Source of the DNA: Atlanticothrix silvestris CENA357
Lineage (GTDB): Bacteria > Cyanobacteriota > Cyanobacteriia > Cyanobacteriales > Nostocaceae
Assembly (NCBI RefSeq): GCF_016056295.1
Contig: NZ_JAECZB010000093.1
Span: forward strand, 37,844 to 101,843
Direction: 5' to 3'
DNA: 64,000 nucleotides
Part shown: positions 1-9,285 of the stretch, one piece after another
Position numbering within the stretch: position 1 is the first letter of the stretch
How the letters are laid out: every line of letters begins with the position of its first letter
Notes under the pieces: model-generated
What the model was told of the DNA's origin: nothing
Seen by the model: the letters and a program-made list of their open reading frames with translations, nothing else
Database searches by the model: none
Made by a program: the position numbers and the translations under genes

Positions 1-65
1 TTACATACAAAAGGGAATTGCATACAATAATTTAAAATTTTATCAATTTATAATATGGTTTTAAA

Positions 66-962
66 ATGCTAAAAATATCAAACAGATGGATAAAAAATAA
101 GCTAAAAGAAAGCATAAAATATAGAGTTTTTTATAATTATTGTAACTTATTATGCTTTATTAAAACTCTAAAAATACCTCACATTGATTGGAAACCATTA
201 GATAATAGTTTACCAAGGTTTGTTGCAATTGCACGTGAAGCAGATGTGCCACTGCTCGCATACAGTATCCAATCTTTAATGCAACACTCTATCAGCAGAC
301 CTAACATTTGGTTGATTGGAGATTCTGATGCTGCTTATATTAAGCTCCAAAAGTGGTTTGCTAATTACCCTTCAGATGTAAAATTTTGGCACTGGCAAAC
401 TTTACACGACGAGTTAGATCAAAGCTATAAAAACTTTATTCAGACTTGGCTTGCTTCTGGCCAATGGGGAGGATATGCCAAAAAGTTTGCCATTACTTTA
501 GCTGCAAATGCTCACTCTGACATCCTACTTTTTGATGCTGATGTACTGTGGTTTGGCAATTTTCTATCTGCTTTACAAACTATTAGGCAGAATCATAATA
601 CAATTTTAGCAGGTCAAGATTATGTACAATCTTATGACTTGGAGGTAGCTGAGTTTTTATGTAACAAAAAAATTCTTGAAGATAAGCCTTTAAATTGCGG
701 TCTTATTTATTATCCTCATAGTATTTTATTTAAAATAATTACTATTAATAAAGTAAATAATTTAATCGGATACGCGAAGGAAGCAACACCTCATTTTGAA
801 CAAACACTTATTGCAGATGCTTTTTGGAAATCAGGCGGTAAGTGGTTTAGTTCGGACACAGTAGCAACCACACTGATAGATAATTTTCAGTTCAAAAAAC
901 AAGTTTACGCTTTAGCCCGTCATTATGCTGGAGCTAAACATTTATTTTGGCGTGATGCTTAA
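66..962 (+). CDS. GT-A-type glycosyltransferase of the polysaccharide cluster
   Basis: This 298-residue protein probably transfers a sugar from a nucleotide-sugar donor during polysaccharide assembly. The main evidence is the stretch DILLFDADVLWF at about residues 152-163, a DxD-type metal/nucleotide-binding motif. It is preceded by KFAITLAANA, an arrangement typical of GT-A nucleotide-diphospho-sugar transferases related to Mnn1 (GT71-like). No membrane segment is evident, so a cytoplasmic, membrane-peripheral site is inferred. It is the first gene seen in a rightward cluster of glycosyltransferases and the cluster may extend left of the window. The first 60 residues are rich in Lys, Ile and Asn, and the ribosome site is weak, so the start is not certain. 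The sugar and the linkage cannot be read from sequence. Confidence 0.7.
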   Translation: MLKISNRWIKNKLKESIKYRVFYNYCNLLCFIKTLKIPHIDWKPLDNSLPRFVAIAREADVPLLAYSIQSLMQHSISRPNIWLIGDSDAAYIKLQKWFANYPSDVKFWHWQTLHDELDQSYKNFIQTWLASGQWGGYAKKFAITLAANAHSDILLFDADVLWFGNFLSALQTIRQNHNTILAGQDYVQSYDLEVAEFLCNKKILEDKPLNCGLIYYPHSILFKIITINKVNNLIGYAKEATPHFEQTLIADAFWKSGGKWFSSDTVATTLIDNFQFKKQVYALARHYAGAKHLFWRDA

Positions 963-1078
963 TACTATGTTTATTTGTAAGCAATTGCGTTATTTGAATC
1001 AGGGCAGTTTAACAACATTTAGATATTTATAAAAGTACTAACTAATTAACTGCTAATTTTTTATAAGGGAATTTTACC

Positions 1079-2194
1079 ATGCGATCGCTGCGTATCCTGA
1101 TAGCTACACATTCGCCCCTAGCTCCGGAATTTGGTGCTGGACAGATGGCGATTAATCTAGCAGCTGCATTTCGGGCGCAGGGACATGATGTTACTTTGTG
1201 GTCTCCTCATCCTATCCTTGGACAAACACGATGGTGGCAAGGTCTCCAAAGCCTTCAATTAATGCGAACAAAGCTAGATGAGTTTCTTACAACTCAGAAG
1301 CCTTTTGATGTAATTGATTGCTATGCTCCATTTATTACAAATCAGGTTAGTAAATCAGGTTTAGTAGTGGCTCGTAGTGTTCAGCCTGATATTTTATACA
1401 TAATATCTAACTTAAACAATCCACAAAAAACAAAAGAGATATTGCTTCTGCCATTTGGCTATTTATTTACAATAATAAATATATTCTTACTCCTTCAAGG
1501 ATGGGGAAGAGCAAAATATATTCTTTGCCTCGGTAGTTTAGAACTTCAATGGATGAGAAAGTGCTTCCCATGGTGGAGGAGTAAATTATTTTCTTATAAC
1601 AATGCACTGTCAAAAGCTGAACAAGCGGAACTCGCTCAAGTTCGTCTTAATCGAAAAAGAAATGAAACAGAAAGTACTCGGTTTCTATGGATAGGGCGTT
1701 GGGTTGCTCACAAAGGAGTCAAGGAACTTGTTGATTTTATAGTTAAAAGAGCGACATCACATCCTCAAGACTCTTTTACAATTGCCGGATGTGGTACATC
1801 GGCTGAGAAAGATTTTCCGTCTAAACTTATTCAATCGGGTCAACTAAAAATTTTACCTTCATTTGAAAGGAGTCAACTTATTCATTTACTTGCTAACCAT
1901 GATACTGGTTTGTTTACAAGCAGAGTCGAAGGTTGGGGACTTGTATTAAATGAAATGCTAGAGTCTGGAATGCCTATTTTCGCAACGCTCGCAGGAGGTG
2001 TACTTGACTTGCAGCCCTTTTTTGAGGATATGCTGCGACCATTTCCTCCGACAATACAAAAAATATCTGAAAAACTGATCATCTCTAAAGATATGGACAA
2101 TTATTACAGTACTTTTTCATGGGAGAAAACAGTAGACAATTATGTTAAATTTCTGTTAAATGGGAAAAATTACAATACTAATCCAACAAAGTAA
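1079..2194 (+). CDS. Glycosyltransferase family 4 (GT-B fold)
   Basis: A 371-residue GT-B glycosyltransferase. The N terminus (RILIATHSPLAPEFGAGQMA) is the usual beta-strand plus glycine loop of the acceptor domain. The donor domain begins near residue 201 with FLWIGRWVAHKGV. The E-x7-E type signature lies near residue 284, EGWGLVLNEMLESG, which contacts the nucleotide-sugar donor in family 4 enzymes. The start is supported by a TAAGGGAA ribosome site just upstream of the ATG. It sits about 115 bases after the preceding transferase. It most likely adds one sugar to a lipid-linked oligosaccharide at the cytoplasmic face of the membrane. The specificity is unknown. The C terminus after residue 340 is short compared with typical family members but looks complete. 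Confidence 0.85.
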   Translation: MRSLRILIATHSPLAPEFGAGQMAINLAAAFRAQGHDVTLWSPHPILGQTRWWQGLQSLQLMRTKLDEFLTTQKPFDVIDCYAPFITNQVSKSGLVVARSVQPDILYIISNLNNPQKTKEILLLPFGYLFTIINIFLLLQGWGRAKYILCLGSLELQWMRKCFPWWRSKLFSYNNALSKAEQAELAQVRLNRKRNETESTRFLWIGRWVAHKGVKELVDFIVKRATSHPQDSFTIAGCGTSAEKDFPSKLIQSGQLKILPSFERSQLIHLLANHDTGLFTSRVEGWGLVLNEMLESGMPIFATLAGGVLDLQPFFEDMLRPFPPTIQKISEKLIISKDMDNYYSTFSWEKTVDNYVKFLLNGKNYNTNPTK

Positions 2195-2412
2195 ATATTG
2201 TGTTTGCATGATATTAGATTAGGCTAACGAAATACAAAATAAAGGATGTTGTACAAATAATGATAAAAGTAGAGTGAAATTTTATTTCTAAAGAAATAAA
2301 ATTTTTTAGTTCTGGTGTTAGGTAAATGGTTAACTCGGCTATTTATGGAAACCAAAACACCAAACTGTTTGAATTGAAAAGTTTACACAAGTTGCAATCT
2401 AATTAATACATT

Positions 2413-3480
2413 ATGAAACGTAAAGTTATTGTTACTGGTTCTTCCGGACTGATTGGTTCTGAGGCTGTTTGTTTCTTCGATCAAAAGGGTTGGTCAGTAC
2501 AGGGAATTGACAACAATATGCGGAAAGATTTTTTCGGCGTAGATGGAGATACAACTCATAATCTACATCGCTTACAGAAATCTTGTGAACAATTTGAACA
2601 TCACGGTTTAGATATTCGCGATCGCTCTAAGATTTTGGAATTATTTAAAGATATCCGTCCCGATGCAATTATTCACTGTGCTGCTCAACCATCTCACGAT
2701 TTAGCTAAAGACAGACCATTTGACGATTTTGATATCAACGCAGTTGGCACTCTCAATTTGCTAGAAGCAACCCGACAAGCTTGCCCAGAAGCACCTTTCA
2801 TTTTCATGAGTACCAATAAAGTCTATGGAGATGCACCTAATGAATTACCTTTAATCGAAAAAGAAACTCGTTGGGAGTATGCCCGGACAGAAGATTGGAA
2901 TGGTATTAATGAAGGCTGTCGAATTGATTCCTGCTTGCATAGTTTGTTTGGTGCTTCTAAAGCATCTGCTGATATTCTTGTGCAAGAATACGGACGCTAC
3001 TTTAGTATGCCAACTGTCTGCTTCCGGGGTGGATGTTTAACAGGCCCCAACCATTCCGGCGCAGAATTGCATGGTTTCTTGGCTTATCTTGCTCGTTGCT
3101 TCCGAGAAGACAGAAATTACAGAATTTTTGGCTATAAGGGCAAGCAGGTTAGAGATAATATTCACTCTCATGATGTTTGTACTGCTTTCTACACTTTCTA
3201 CAAATCTCCTCGATGTGGAGCAGTATATAACTTGGGTGGTGGACGATACAACAGCACTTCGATTATAGAGGCGATCGCTTCTTTTGAAGAGTTATTTGGC
3301 AAATCTATTAAGACCGAATACATCGATAAAAATCGTGTCGGAGACCACATCTGTTACATTAGCGATTTAACTCGTTTCCAAACTGACTATCCCAATTGGA
3401 AAATCCAAATTTCCCTCAAAGAAACCATGCAGCAATTTGTGGATTTGTCGAAAGCCAACTCTCTAACGTCAGTTCTGTAA
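2413..3480 (+). CDS. NAD-dependent epimerase/dehydratase, CDP-paratose 2-epimerase-like
   Basis: An extended short-chain dehydrogenase (355 residues) that should modify a nucleotide sugar for the surrounding glycosyltransferases. The Rossmann NAD-binding motif VTGSSGLIGSE lies at residues 7-17. The following GIDNNMRKDFFG and the later FRGGCLTGPNHSG resemble the CDP-tyvelose/CDP-paratose 2-epimerase branch. The catalytic Tyr-x3-Lys motif is unusual: the segment reads LFGASK at residues 178-183, so Phe replaces Tyr at position 179. Related proteins I recall from this branch also read FGASK, so this may be a subfamily trait rather than damage. A 218-base gap with no gene separates it from the upstream transferase. 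The substrate (CDP-, UDP- or GDP-sugar) cannot be decided from sequence. Confidence 0.8.
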   Translation: MKRKVIVTGSSGLIGSEAVCFFDQKGWSVQGIDNNMRKDFFGVDGDTTHNLHRLQKSCEQFEHHGLDIRDRSKILELFKDIRPDAIIHCAAQPSHDLAKDRPFDDFDINAVGTLNLLEATRQACPEAPFIFMSTNKVYGDAPNELPLIEKETRWEYARTEDWNGINEGCRIDSCLHSLFGASKASADILVQEYGRYFSMPTVCFRGGCLTGPNHSGAELHGFLAYLARCFREDRNYRIFGYKGKQVRDNIHSHDVCTAFYTFYKSPRCGAVYNLGGGRYNSTSIIEAIASFEELFGKSIKTEYIDKNRVGDHICYISDLTRFQTDYPNWKIQISLKETMQQFVDLSKANSLTSVL

Positions 3481-3527
3481 CAAACAAAAAATTCTGAGCA
3501 AATTTCGCTTTTGAAAGCAGACATAAC

Positions 3528-4724
3528 ATGAAGACTCCGTATATCGGCATCTTAATGGAAAGCCCGGTTCAATATCATGCGCCCCTGTTCCAGTTTTTGG
3601 CTAAAGACAGTCGCTTTCGTTTGAAAGTGATGTATATGTCCCAGAGAGGAGTCAAACCTTTTTATAATCCACAACTCAAAATGACGCTGCAATGGGATAT
3701 TCCTGTTTTAGAGGGATATGATTATGTATTTTTAAACAATCACTCTCCTATTACGGATGACGGTGGGAGTTTTTGGACACTTTTAAATTTAGGAGTTCAC
3801 AAAACCATCGCCCAAGAAAAATTTGACGCAGTTTGGGTACATGGCTATGGCTATGCAACTTGCTGGTTAGCACTGTTAGCCTGTCAAGCAACGGGAACTC
3901 CTTTATTTTTACGGGGAGAAAGTGAAGACTTTTTCCCTAGAGCGAAATGGAAGAACCAACTTCGTGATTTAGGATTATCTGTTTTTCTCAAGCAGGTTGC
4001 AGCCGCTTTATACATTGGTTCCTACAATCGGGAATTTTACCTCAATCACCACGTTCCAGAAGAACGACTTTTCTACGTACCCTACAATGTCGATAATGAC
4101 TGGTTTAATGTCCAAACACCAGAGCGTTTAGAATTTAGGAAGCAAATACGGGCTGAACTAGGGCTAGATGAAAATACAGTTGTATTTATCATGGCTTCTA
4201 AACACCGCCCAGATCGCTATCCAATGGATGTAATACAGGCATTTTGCCAAGTCCCTAAAGACCTGAATGCAGCTTTATTAGTGCTAGGGGATGGTGTCTT
4301 ACGACCAGAATTGGAAGCTTATACTCAAGCTTATGGAGATGGGCGGCACATTCACTTTTTAGGTTTAATTCCGCAGTCCAAATATCCAGGTTATATGGGG
4401 ACAGGTGATATTCTCATCCACCCATCTTCAGAAACCTGGGGATGTGCAATTAATGAGGGTATCTCTGCTAGTTTAGCGGTGATTTCATCTGACCAAGTTC
4501 TCGGATGGAGAGATATGGTACATCCAGAAGTCAATGGTTTGATTTACCCCTTCCACAATGTAGAAGCACTAGCAAAGTGTATAGTATCTTTGGCTCAACA
4601 ACCAGAACGGGTGCAACAAATGCGGCAAGCATCTCGTAAATTGAGCGAAGAGATGGACTTTGGAGTTTGTGCCGATGGAGTGGTAGCTGCATCAGAACGT
4701 TTTGGCAGAGTTAATCATAACTAG
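3528..4724 (+). CDS. Glycosyltransferase family 4 (GT-B fold)
   Basis: A 398-residue GT-B transferase, 47 bases after the epimerase gene and probably co-transcribed with it. The N-terminal domain starts IGILMESPVQYHAPLFQFL. The donor domain starts near residue 219, VFIMASKHRPDRYPMDVI. The family 4 signature is near residue 300, SSETWGCAINEGIS, where Glu 311 and the downstream DMVHPEVNGLIYP match the usual nucleotide-sugar pocket. No signal or membrane segment is visible. It probably acts at the cytoplasmic face of the membrane on a lipid-linked repeat unit. Acceptor and donor are unknown. Confidence 0.85.
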   Translation: MKTPYIGILMESPVQYHAPLFQFLAKDSRFRLKVMYMSQRGVKPFYNPQLKMTLQWDIPVLEGYDYVFLNNHSPITDDGGSFWTLLNLGVHKTIAQEKFDAVWVHGYGYATCWLALLACQATGTPLFLRGESEDFFPRAKWKNQLRDLGLSVFLKQVAAALYIGSYNREFYLNHHVPEERLFYVPYNVDNDWFNVQTPERLEFRKQIRAELGLDENTVVFIMASKHRPDRYPMDVIQAFCQVPKDLNAALLVLGDGVLRPELEAYTQAYGDGRHIHFLGLIPQSKYPGYMGTGDILIHPSSETWGCAINEGISASLAVISSDQVLGWRDMVHPEVNGLIYPFHNVEALAKCIVSLAQQPERVQQMRQASRKLSEEMDFGVCADGVVAASERFGRVNHN

Positions 4725-4779
4725 CAGAAATAGTTTTCCTTGAATCATATCCACCGAAAAAATTCAATTAGGTTCTAAC

Positions 4780-5985
4780 GTGCCAGGAATTAGTATTGCC
4801 TATAGCAGCGTTCATCAGGTATATCAGATTGCTCTAGCTGCTCAAGAACTAGGCGAACTGGACAACTTTTTTTGCTCTGTAATTGATGCACCAGGTAAAT
4901 GGGGCGCTCTGTTTTCCCTGATGTTTGGACGCGATCGCCTCATTAACCGTCGTTGTCCAGAACTGAATTTGCAGCATGTTAAAGAGTATCCTTGGCCTTT
5001 AGCATTTCAGTATTTCAAGCAAATGCAGCGCAAAAGGCTTGGGCCTGCTGATTGGGAAGCAACCAATAATCTTTTTGATAAATGGGCGGCGCAAAAATTA
5101 AAATCTGTCACTAGCCAACTTTTTGTTGGTGTAGAAACTTGCGCTCTCCGGTGTTTGGAAGTCGCTCATCAGCGAAATATGACAACTCTTTTAGATTGCC
5201 ATCAAGTACATCCAGATTTTTTGGATAGAGTTATCGCTGACGCTGCATCAGATTTGAGTATTCCTGTACCTGAAACTATAGATACTTCGACTTGGCGAAA
5301 ACAAAAGTTGCAGGAATTTGAACTGGCAGATTTTTTGCTGCTGATTTCCGAACCTCAGAAACGGAGTTTTTTAGACGCAGGGTTTGCTCCTGAAAAATTA
5401 GCAACAATCACATTATGGGCAGATACAACTACCTTTTATCCGCCACCAGCAGCAATTCCTAAAAATTCAGGTGTATTGCGTGTATTATTTGTAGGAGGAC
5501 TTTGTTTACGCAAGGGGGTTCCCTACTTGTTAAAAGCAATGGAGTTATGTGGTTCTAGTGTGGAACTGAGTTTGATTGGTGCTAAAACTTCCGAAATTGC
5601 TGAGTTTCTGGAAAAAGCAGCAGGCAAATTTAATTATGTGCCCACAATGACCAAAGCTCAATTACGAGAATATTATTGGCAGTCAGATGTCCTTGTTTTG
5701 CCTTCGTTGGTTGATACCTTTGGCTGGGTAGCAATGGAAGCAATGGCTTGCGGTTTACCTGTAATTGTCAGCGAAAACTGTGGTGTTCCGGTTCCAGATG
5801 AAAACTGGCGAGTGCCAATTATGAATGCCGAAGCGATCGCTGAAAAGCTTTCAATCTTACAAGAAAATCGAGAATACTGTGCAAGTTTAGGTGAAATTGC
5901 AGCCAACTTTGCCCAAAAATTTACTTCCCAACGTTATCGCGAACAATTGCAGACTTTATTTAAACAAATTTTGTCACAAGGATAA
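4780..5985 (+). CDS. Glycosyltransferase family 4 (GT-B fold)
   Basis: A 401-residue GT-B transferase that starts with GTG at 4780; there is no ATG close by that keeps the conserved first strand ISIAYSSVHQVYQIA. The donor domain begins near residue 235, VLFVGGLCLRKGVPYLL. The signature PSLVDTFGWVAMEAMACG is near residue 307, with the two conserved acidic residues. The gene lies 55 bases after the previous transferase and 23 bases before the next, so all three are likely in one operon. The N-terminal half, with its many Trp and Cys residues, is less conserved than the C-terminal half, as is usual because it recognises the acceptor. Donor and product are not predictable. Confidence 0.85.
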   Translation: MPGISIAYSSVHQVYQIALAAQELGELDNFFCSVIDAPGKWGALFSLMFGRDRLINRRCPELNLQHVKEYPWPLAFQYFKQMQRKRLGPADWEATNNLFDKWAAQKLKSVTSQLFVGVETCALRCLEVAHQRNMTTLLDCHQVHPDFLDRVIADAASDLSIPVPETIDTSTWRKQKLQEFELADFLLLISEPQKRSFLDAGFAPEKLATITLWADTTTFYPPPAAIPKNSGVLRVLFVGGLCLRKGVPYLLKAMELCGSSVELSLIGAKTSEIAEFLEKAAGKFNYVPTMTKAQLREYYWQSDVLVLPSLVDTFGWVAMEAMACGLPVIVSENCGVPVPDENWRVPIMNAEAIAEKLSILQENREYCASLGEIAANFAQKFTSQRYREQLQTLFKQILSQG

Positions 5986-6008
5986 TTAAGAGTAATAAAT
6001 CTTGTCAG

Positions 6009-7100
6009 ATGATTATCCAAATAGTTCCACAAATGCCTCCAGTTATCAACGGAGTCAGTGATTATGCAACAATTTTAGCTAGGAAATTGCGTCAAGACTT
6101 TGGGATATCAACCTGCTTTGTTGTGGGTGATCCTAATTGGAATGGAGCCACAGAGATAGAAAATTTTCAAATTCGCAAAGTTGATGAGCGTTCTGCAAAA
6201 GCCTTAGTTTCTGTCTTAAAGGAAATTTCCTCATCTTCCACTAAAATACTATTACAATATGTTGGCTATGGTTATGCTCCACGTGGCTGTCCTTTCTGGT
6301 TGGTGGATGGACTGCGGCAGTGGCAAACCAAGACAAATAAAGGTACTTTAGTCACTATGTTTCATGAACTTTACGCTACTGGTTATCCGATTTGGAGTAG
6401 CGCATTTTGGACAGAACCACTACAAAAATATCTTGTTGCTCGTCTTGTAAGTATGAGCGATCATATAAATACTAATAAGCCTGAATATGCAAAGATACTG
6501 CACAAGCTTTGCCCAGGTAAAAACCAACAAATTCCAACTTTACCCGTTTTTTCAAATGTTGGTGAGCCAGAAAAAATTAAACCGCTAGCTGACCGCAAAC
6601 CACGACTAGTCGTTTTTGGTAACACTGGCAATCGATTAAAAGTTTATGAACAATCGACAACTGCCCTGAAACGTGTTTGTCAAGAACTAGATATTCAAGA
6701 GATTATTGATATTGGGCCACCAATAAACCTGTCAATATCTGCAATTAATGATATTCCTATAGTTAAATTGGGGCAACAATCTGCTGAAAATATTAGTGAG
6801 ATTCTGCAAGATTCATGGGTAGGTTTTTTTCATTATCCTCTTGACTTCCTAACTCGCTCAGGTACTTTTGCTGCTTACAGCGCTCATGGAGTTACTCCGG
6901 TTGGCACTACCTACTATGCTTGGGGAAAAGAGCAGGATGGTTTAGAAATCAACAAGCACTACTGGCTCGCAGACAACCAAACTAGAGAGATGAGTTTAGA
7001 ACAAGGGCAAATGATTGCTAATCAGGCTTATACATGGTATCAGAATCATAATGCATCAGCACATGTCAAAACACTTATAAATCAGCTTTTCTACCAATAA
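6009..7100 (+). CDS. Divergent GT-B glycosyltransferase-like protein
   Basis: A 363-residue protein that resembles the acceptor half of family 4 transferases: it opens with IIQIVPQMPPVINGVSDYA, the typical glycine-containing loop of this fold. The donor half is divergent. Around residue 200 PRLVVFGNTGNRLKVYEQ takes the place of the usual start of the second domain. The expected E-x7-E signature is not obvious; the candidate region near residues 275-300 reads GFFHYPLDFLTRSGTFAAY, as in some transferases with altered donor sites. It starts 23 bases after the preceding transferase and clearly belongs to the same operon. It could be an active transferase with an unusual donor site or a partner subunit. 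Confidence 0.65.
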   Translation: MIIQIVPQMPPVINGVSDYATILARKLRQDFGISTCFVVGDPNWNGATEIENFQIRKVDERSAKALVSVLKEISSSSTKILLQYVGYGYAPRGCPFWLVDGLRQWQTKTNKGTLVTMFHELYATGYPIWSSAFWTEPLQKYLVARLVSMSDHINTNKPEYAKILHKLCPGKNQQIPTLPVFSNVGEPEKIKPLADRKPRLVVFGNTGNRLKVYEQSTTALKRVCQELDIQEIIDIGPPINLSISAINDIPIVKLGQQSAENISEILQDSWVGFFHYPLDFLTRSGTFAAYSAHGVTPVGTTYYAWGKEQDGLEINKHYWLADNQTREMSLEQGQMIANQAYTWYQNHNASAHVKTLINQLFYQ

Positions 7101-7135
7101 AATTATCAGCTTAAATAGATTTTAGATTTAACTAT

Positions 7136-8200
7136 ATGAAAGTTTGGTTAACAACAACAGCGAGAAAAGATTCAAAATTTGAACAGAGTAGAAAATATCA
7201 CGAGGATGCAAAGCATAATCTGATTGAACCAGCGCGAGAAAGCATGCGCCGATTAGAAGGGCAACGTTATTCATTAGCAAACTCTCCTGAAGACGCGGAT
7301 ATAATTGTTTATATTGAACCGGAATACGTTAAGTTTAGAGAGTATATTTATATATTACTAGACGAAGATTTAATTTTTAAATATCCTAATCGATGTTTTG
7401 TGATAGATTGCGCCGATACGTCTTGGGGTTTTTTACCAGGAGTTTATACAAGTCTCTTGACTTCACAAATCAATCGTCAACGATTTAGATCTGGAGGCTA
7501 TTTAAGAGAATACAATCCTTCGTGCGGAAAATTATATCAAGAAAAAAAACATATTAATCCAAGATTACTATTTTCTTTCCGAGGTGCAGCAAATGTACAA
7601 GTCCGTCAAAAAATTTTTGATGCAAATTTTTCAATTAGTGATGTTTCTATCAATAAAATAGTAAGTACTAAATTCTTTGACTACAATACTAACCAGCAAA
7701 ATTTATATATTGAAGAAATCATTGATAGCAAGTTTGTTTTATGCCCCAGAGGTTGGTCTCCTGCCTCCATTCGATTATATGAAGTTATGCAACTAGGTAG
7801 AGTTCCCGTCATATTATCCGATCAATGGGTTCCACCTGAAGGGCCATCTTGGAATGATTTTTCACTCAGAATTTCTGAGAGCAAGGTGAATGATTTACCA
7901 GAGATTATCCGATCTTATGAACCTTATGCCTCAGAAATGGGCCAATTAGCTAGGCAAACTTGGGAAAATTTCTTTAGTCCAGACATAATTTTCTTTCGGA
8001 TGCTCAACTATATTGAAAGCATTCTTTTAGAAAGAGATATTGATTATGATGAGAGTTTTTATCAAAAACAGTGGCTAACTTGGAAGTTTGATTGGGAAAG
8101 GGGATGGACTCCTTTGCAAAGTTTTGTGAGAGCAGTCAGGGAGAGAACTCTAATTAATAAACTGAAATCAAAATTTCAATCTTTAAATACTTCTATGTAG
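7136..8200 (+). CDS. Exostosin-like (GT47-type) glycosyltransferase
   Basis: A 354-residue protein whose second half matches the exostosin fold. The block near residues 200-230 reads KFVLCPRGWSPASIRLYEVM followed by LGRVPVILSDQWVPPEGPSW, the signature shared with eukaryotic heparan-synthesising exostosins and bacterial GT47-like enzymes. The earlier RLLFSFRGAANVQVRQKIF (near residue 142) is also typical. No signal peptide or membrane helix is present, so unlike animal exostosins it should act in the cytoplasm. It lies between family 4 transferases, 35 bases after the previous gene and 74 before the next. The sugar is unknown; GT47 enzymes often handle xylose, galactose, glucuronate or N-acetylglucosamine. 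Confidence 0.75.
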   Translation: MKVWLTTTARKDSKFEQSRKYHEDAKHNLIEPARESMRRLEGQRYSLANSPEDADIIVYIEPEYVKFREYIYILLDEDLIFKYPNRCFVIDCADTSWGFLPGVYTSLLTSQINRQRFRSGGYLREYNPSCGKLYQEKKHINPRLLFSFRGAANVQVRQKIFDANFSISDVSINKIVSTKFFDYNTNQQNLYIEEIIDSKFVLCPRGWSPASIRLYEVMQLGRVPVILSDQWVPPEGPSWNDFSLRISESKVNDLPEIIRSYEPYASEMGQLARQTWENFFSPDIIFFRMLNYIESILLERDIDYDESFYQKQWLTWKFDWERGWTPLQSFVRAVRERTLINKLKSKFQSLNTSM

Positions 8201-8274
8201 CCTATTTGAGATATATATCGATTTTTTAGTTAAGTTACATTATTTAATAATATATTAAAAATTACATATAAATA

Positions 8275-9285
8275 ATGAAAATTTTCATATATTCATCTGT
8301 TTTTTACCCTTATATTGGTGGGCTAGAAACAGTTATGTTAAATCTTGCCCATGAATTTGTCGCTCATGGACATGATGTAAAAGTAGCTACTCAATCTCCA
8401 ACAAATGAAGTTGATAGTTTTCCTTTTGAGGTAATTCGATGTCCCACGATTAGTCAACTTCTCAACTTAACCCTTTGGTGTGACCTCTCTTTTCATGGTT
8501 GTATAAGTTTGAAAGCAGTTTGGCCTGTTTTACTCCTGAAAAAGCCTTTGGTAGTCACTCATCAGACGTGGTATCGCTATCCAGGAACTAAATTAACGTG
8601 GCCATCTGCCCTGAAACATTGGATGACGCGATTTACGACCAATATAGCACCTAGTCAGGCGATCGCAGATCAACTTCCTGCCATGACAACGGTCATTCCT
8701 AACTCCTACCAGGATGACGTGTTTTATGAAATGCCAGAAATTACTCGGAATCAAGATTTAGTCTTTCTTGGGCGTTTAGTTTCGGATAAGGGTGCTGATT
8801 TACTCCTCAATTCACTAGCACTACTGAATCAGCAAGGGTTGGAACCTAACCTAACCATTATTGGTCAAGGGCCAGAAGAAGACCAACTTAAACAACAAGC
8901 ACAAACTCTTAGAATTGCGGATCAGGTTAAATTTGTAGGGACTCAGCGTGGAGAAGCTCTAGCTCGACTGTTAAATGCTCATAAAATCCTGGTTGTACCA
9001 TCCAAATGGCAAGAACCATTCGGTATTGTAGCTTTAGAGGGAATTGCTTGTGGATGCGTGGTTGTTGGTTCAAAAGCTGGAGGATTGAAAGATGCTATTG
9101 GTTCATGTGGGGTTACATTTTCTAATGAAAGTGTAGAAGATTTGACAAAAATATTAGCCGAATTACTCACCAATCTTGATCAGTTCGATATGTATCAAAA
9201 ACATCGAGAAGCTCATTTAATAAAACACTGTAAAGGCTCTGTTGCTAAAGCCTATCTCCAAGTTATGGAAGCAATAGTGCAATGA
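8275..9285 (+). CDS. Glycosyltransferase family 4 (GT-B fold)
   Basis: A compact 336-residue GT-B transferase. The N terminus (MKIFIYSSVFYPYIGGLETV) has the classical P-x-x-GG loop. The donor domain starts near residue 161, DLVFLGRLVSDKGADLLL. The signature PFGIVALEGIACGCVVVGS is near residue 248, followed by KAGGLKDAIG, the phosphate-contacting loop. Its stop codon overlaps the start of the next gene by four bases (ATGA at 9282-9285), which implies translational coupling with the membrane polymerase/ligase gene. It therefore probably acts close to the polymerisation step. Specificity is not predictable. Confidence 0.87.
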   Translation: MKIFIYSSVFYPYIGGLETVMLNLAHEFVAHGHDVKVATQSPTNEVDSFPFEVIRCPTISQLLNLTLWCDLSFHGCISLKAVWPVLLLKKPLVVTHQTWYRYPGTKLTWPSALKHWMTRFTTNIAPSQAIADQLPAMTTVIPNSYQDDVFYEMPEITRNQDLVFLGRLVSDKGADLLLNSLALLNQQGLEPNLTIIGQGPEEDQLKQQAQTLRIADQVKFVGTQRGEALARLLNAHKILVVPSKWQEPFGIVALEGIACGCVVVGSKAGGLKDAIGSCGVTFSNESVEDLTKILAELLTNLDQFDMYQKHREAHLIKHCKGSVAKAYLQVMEAIVQ

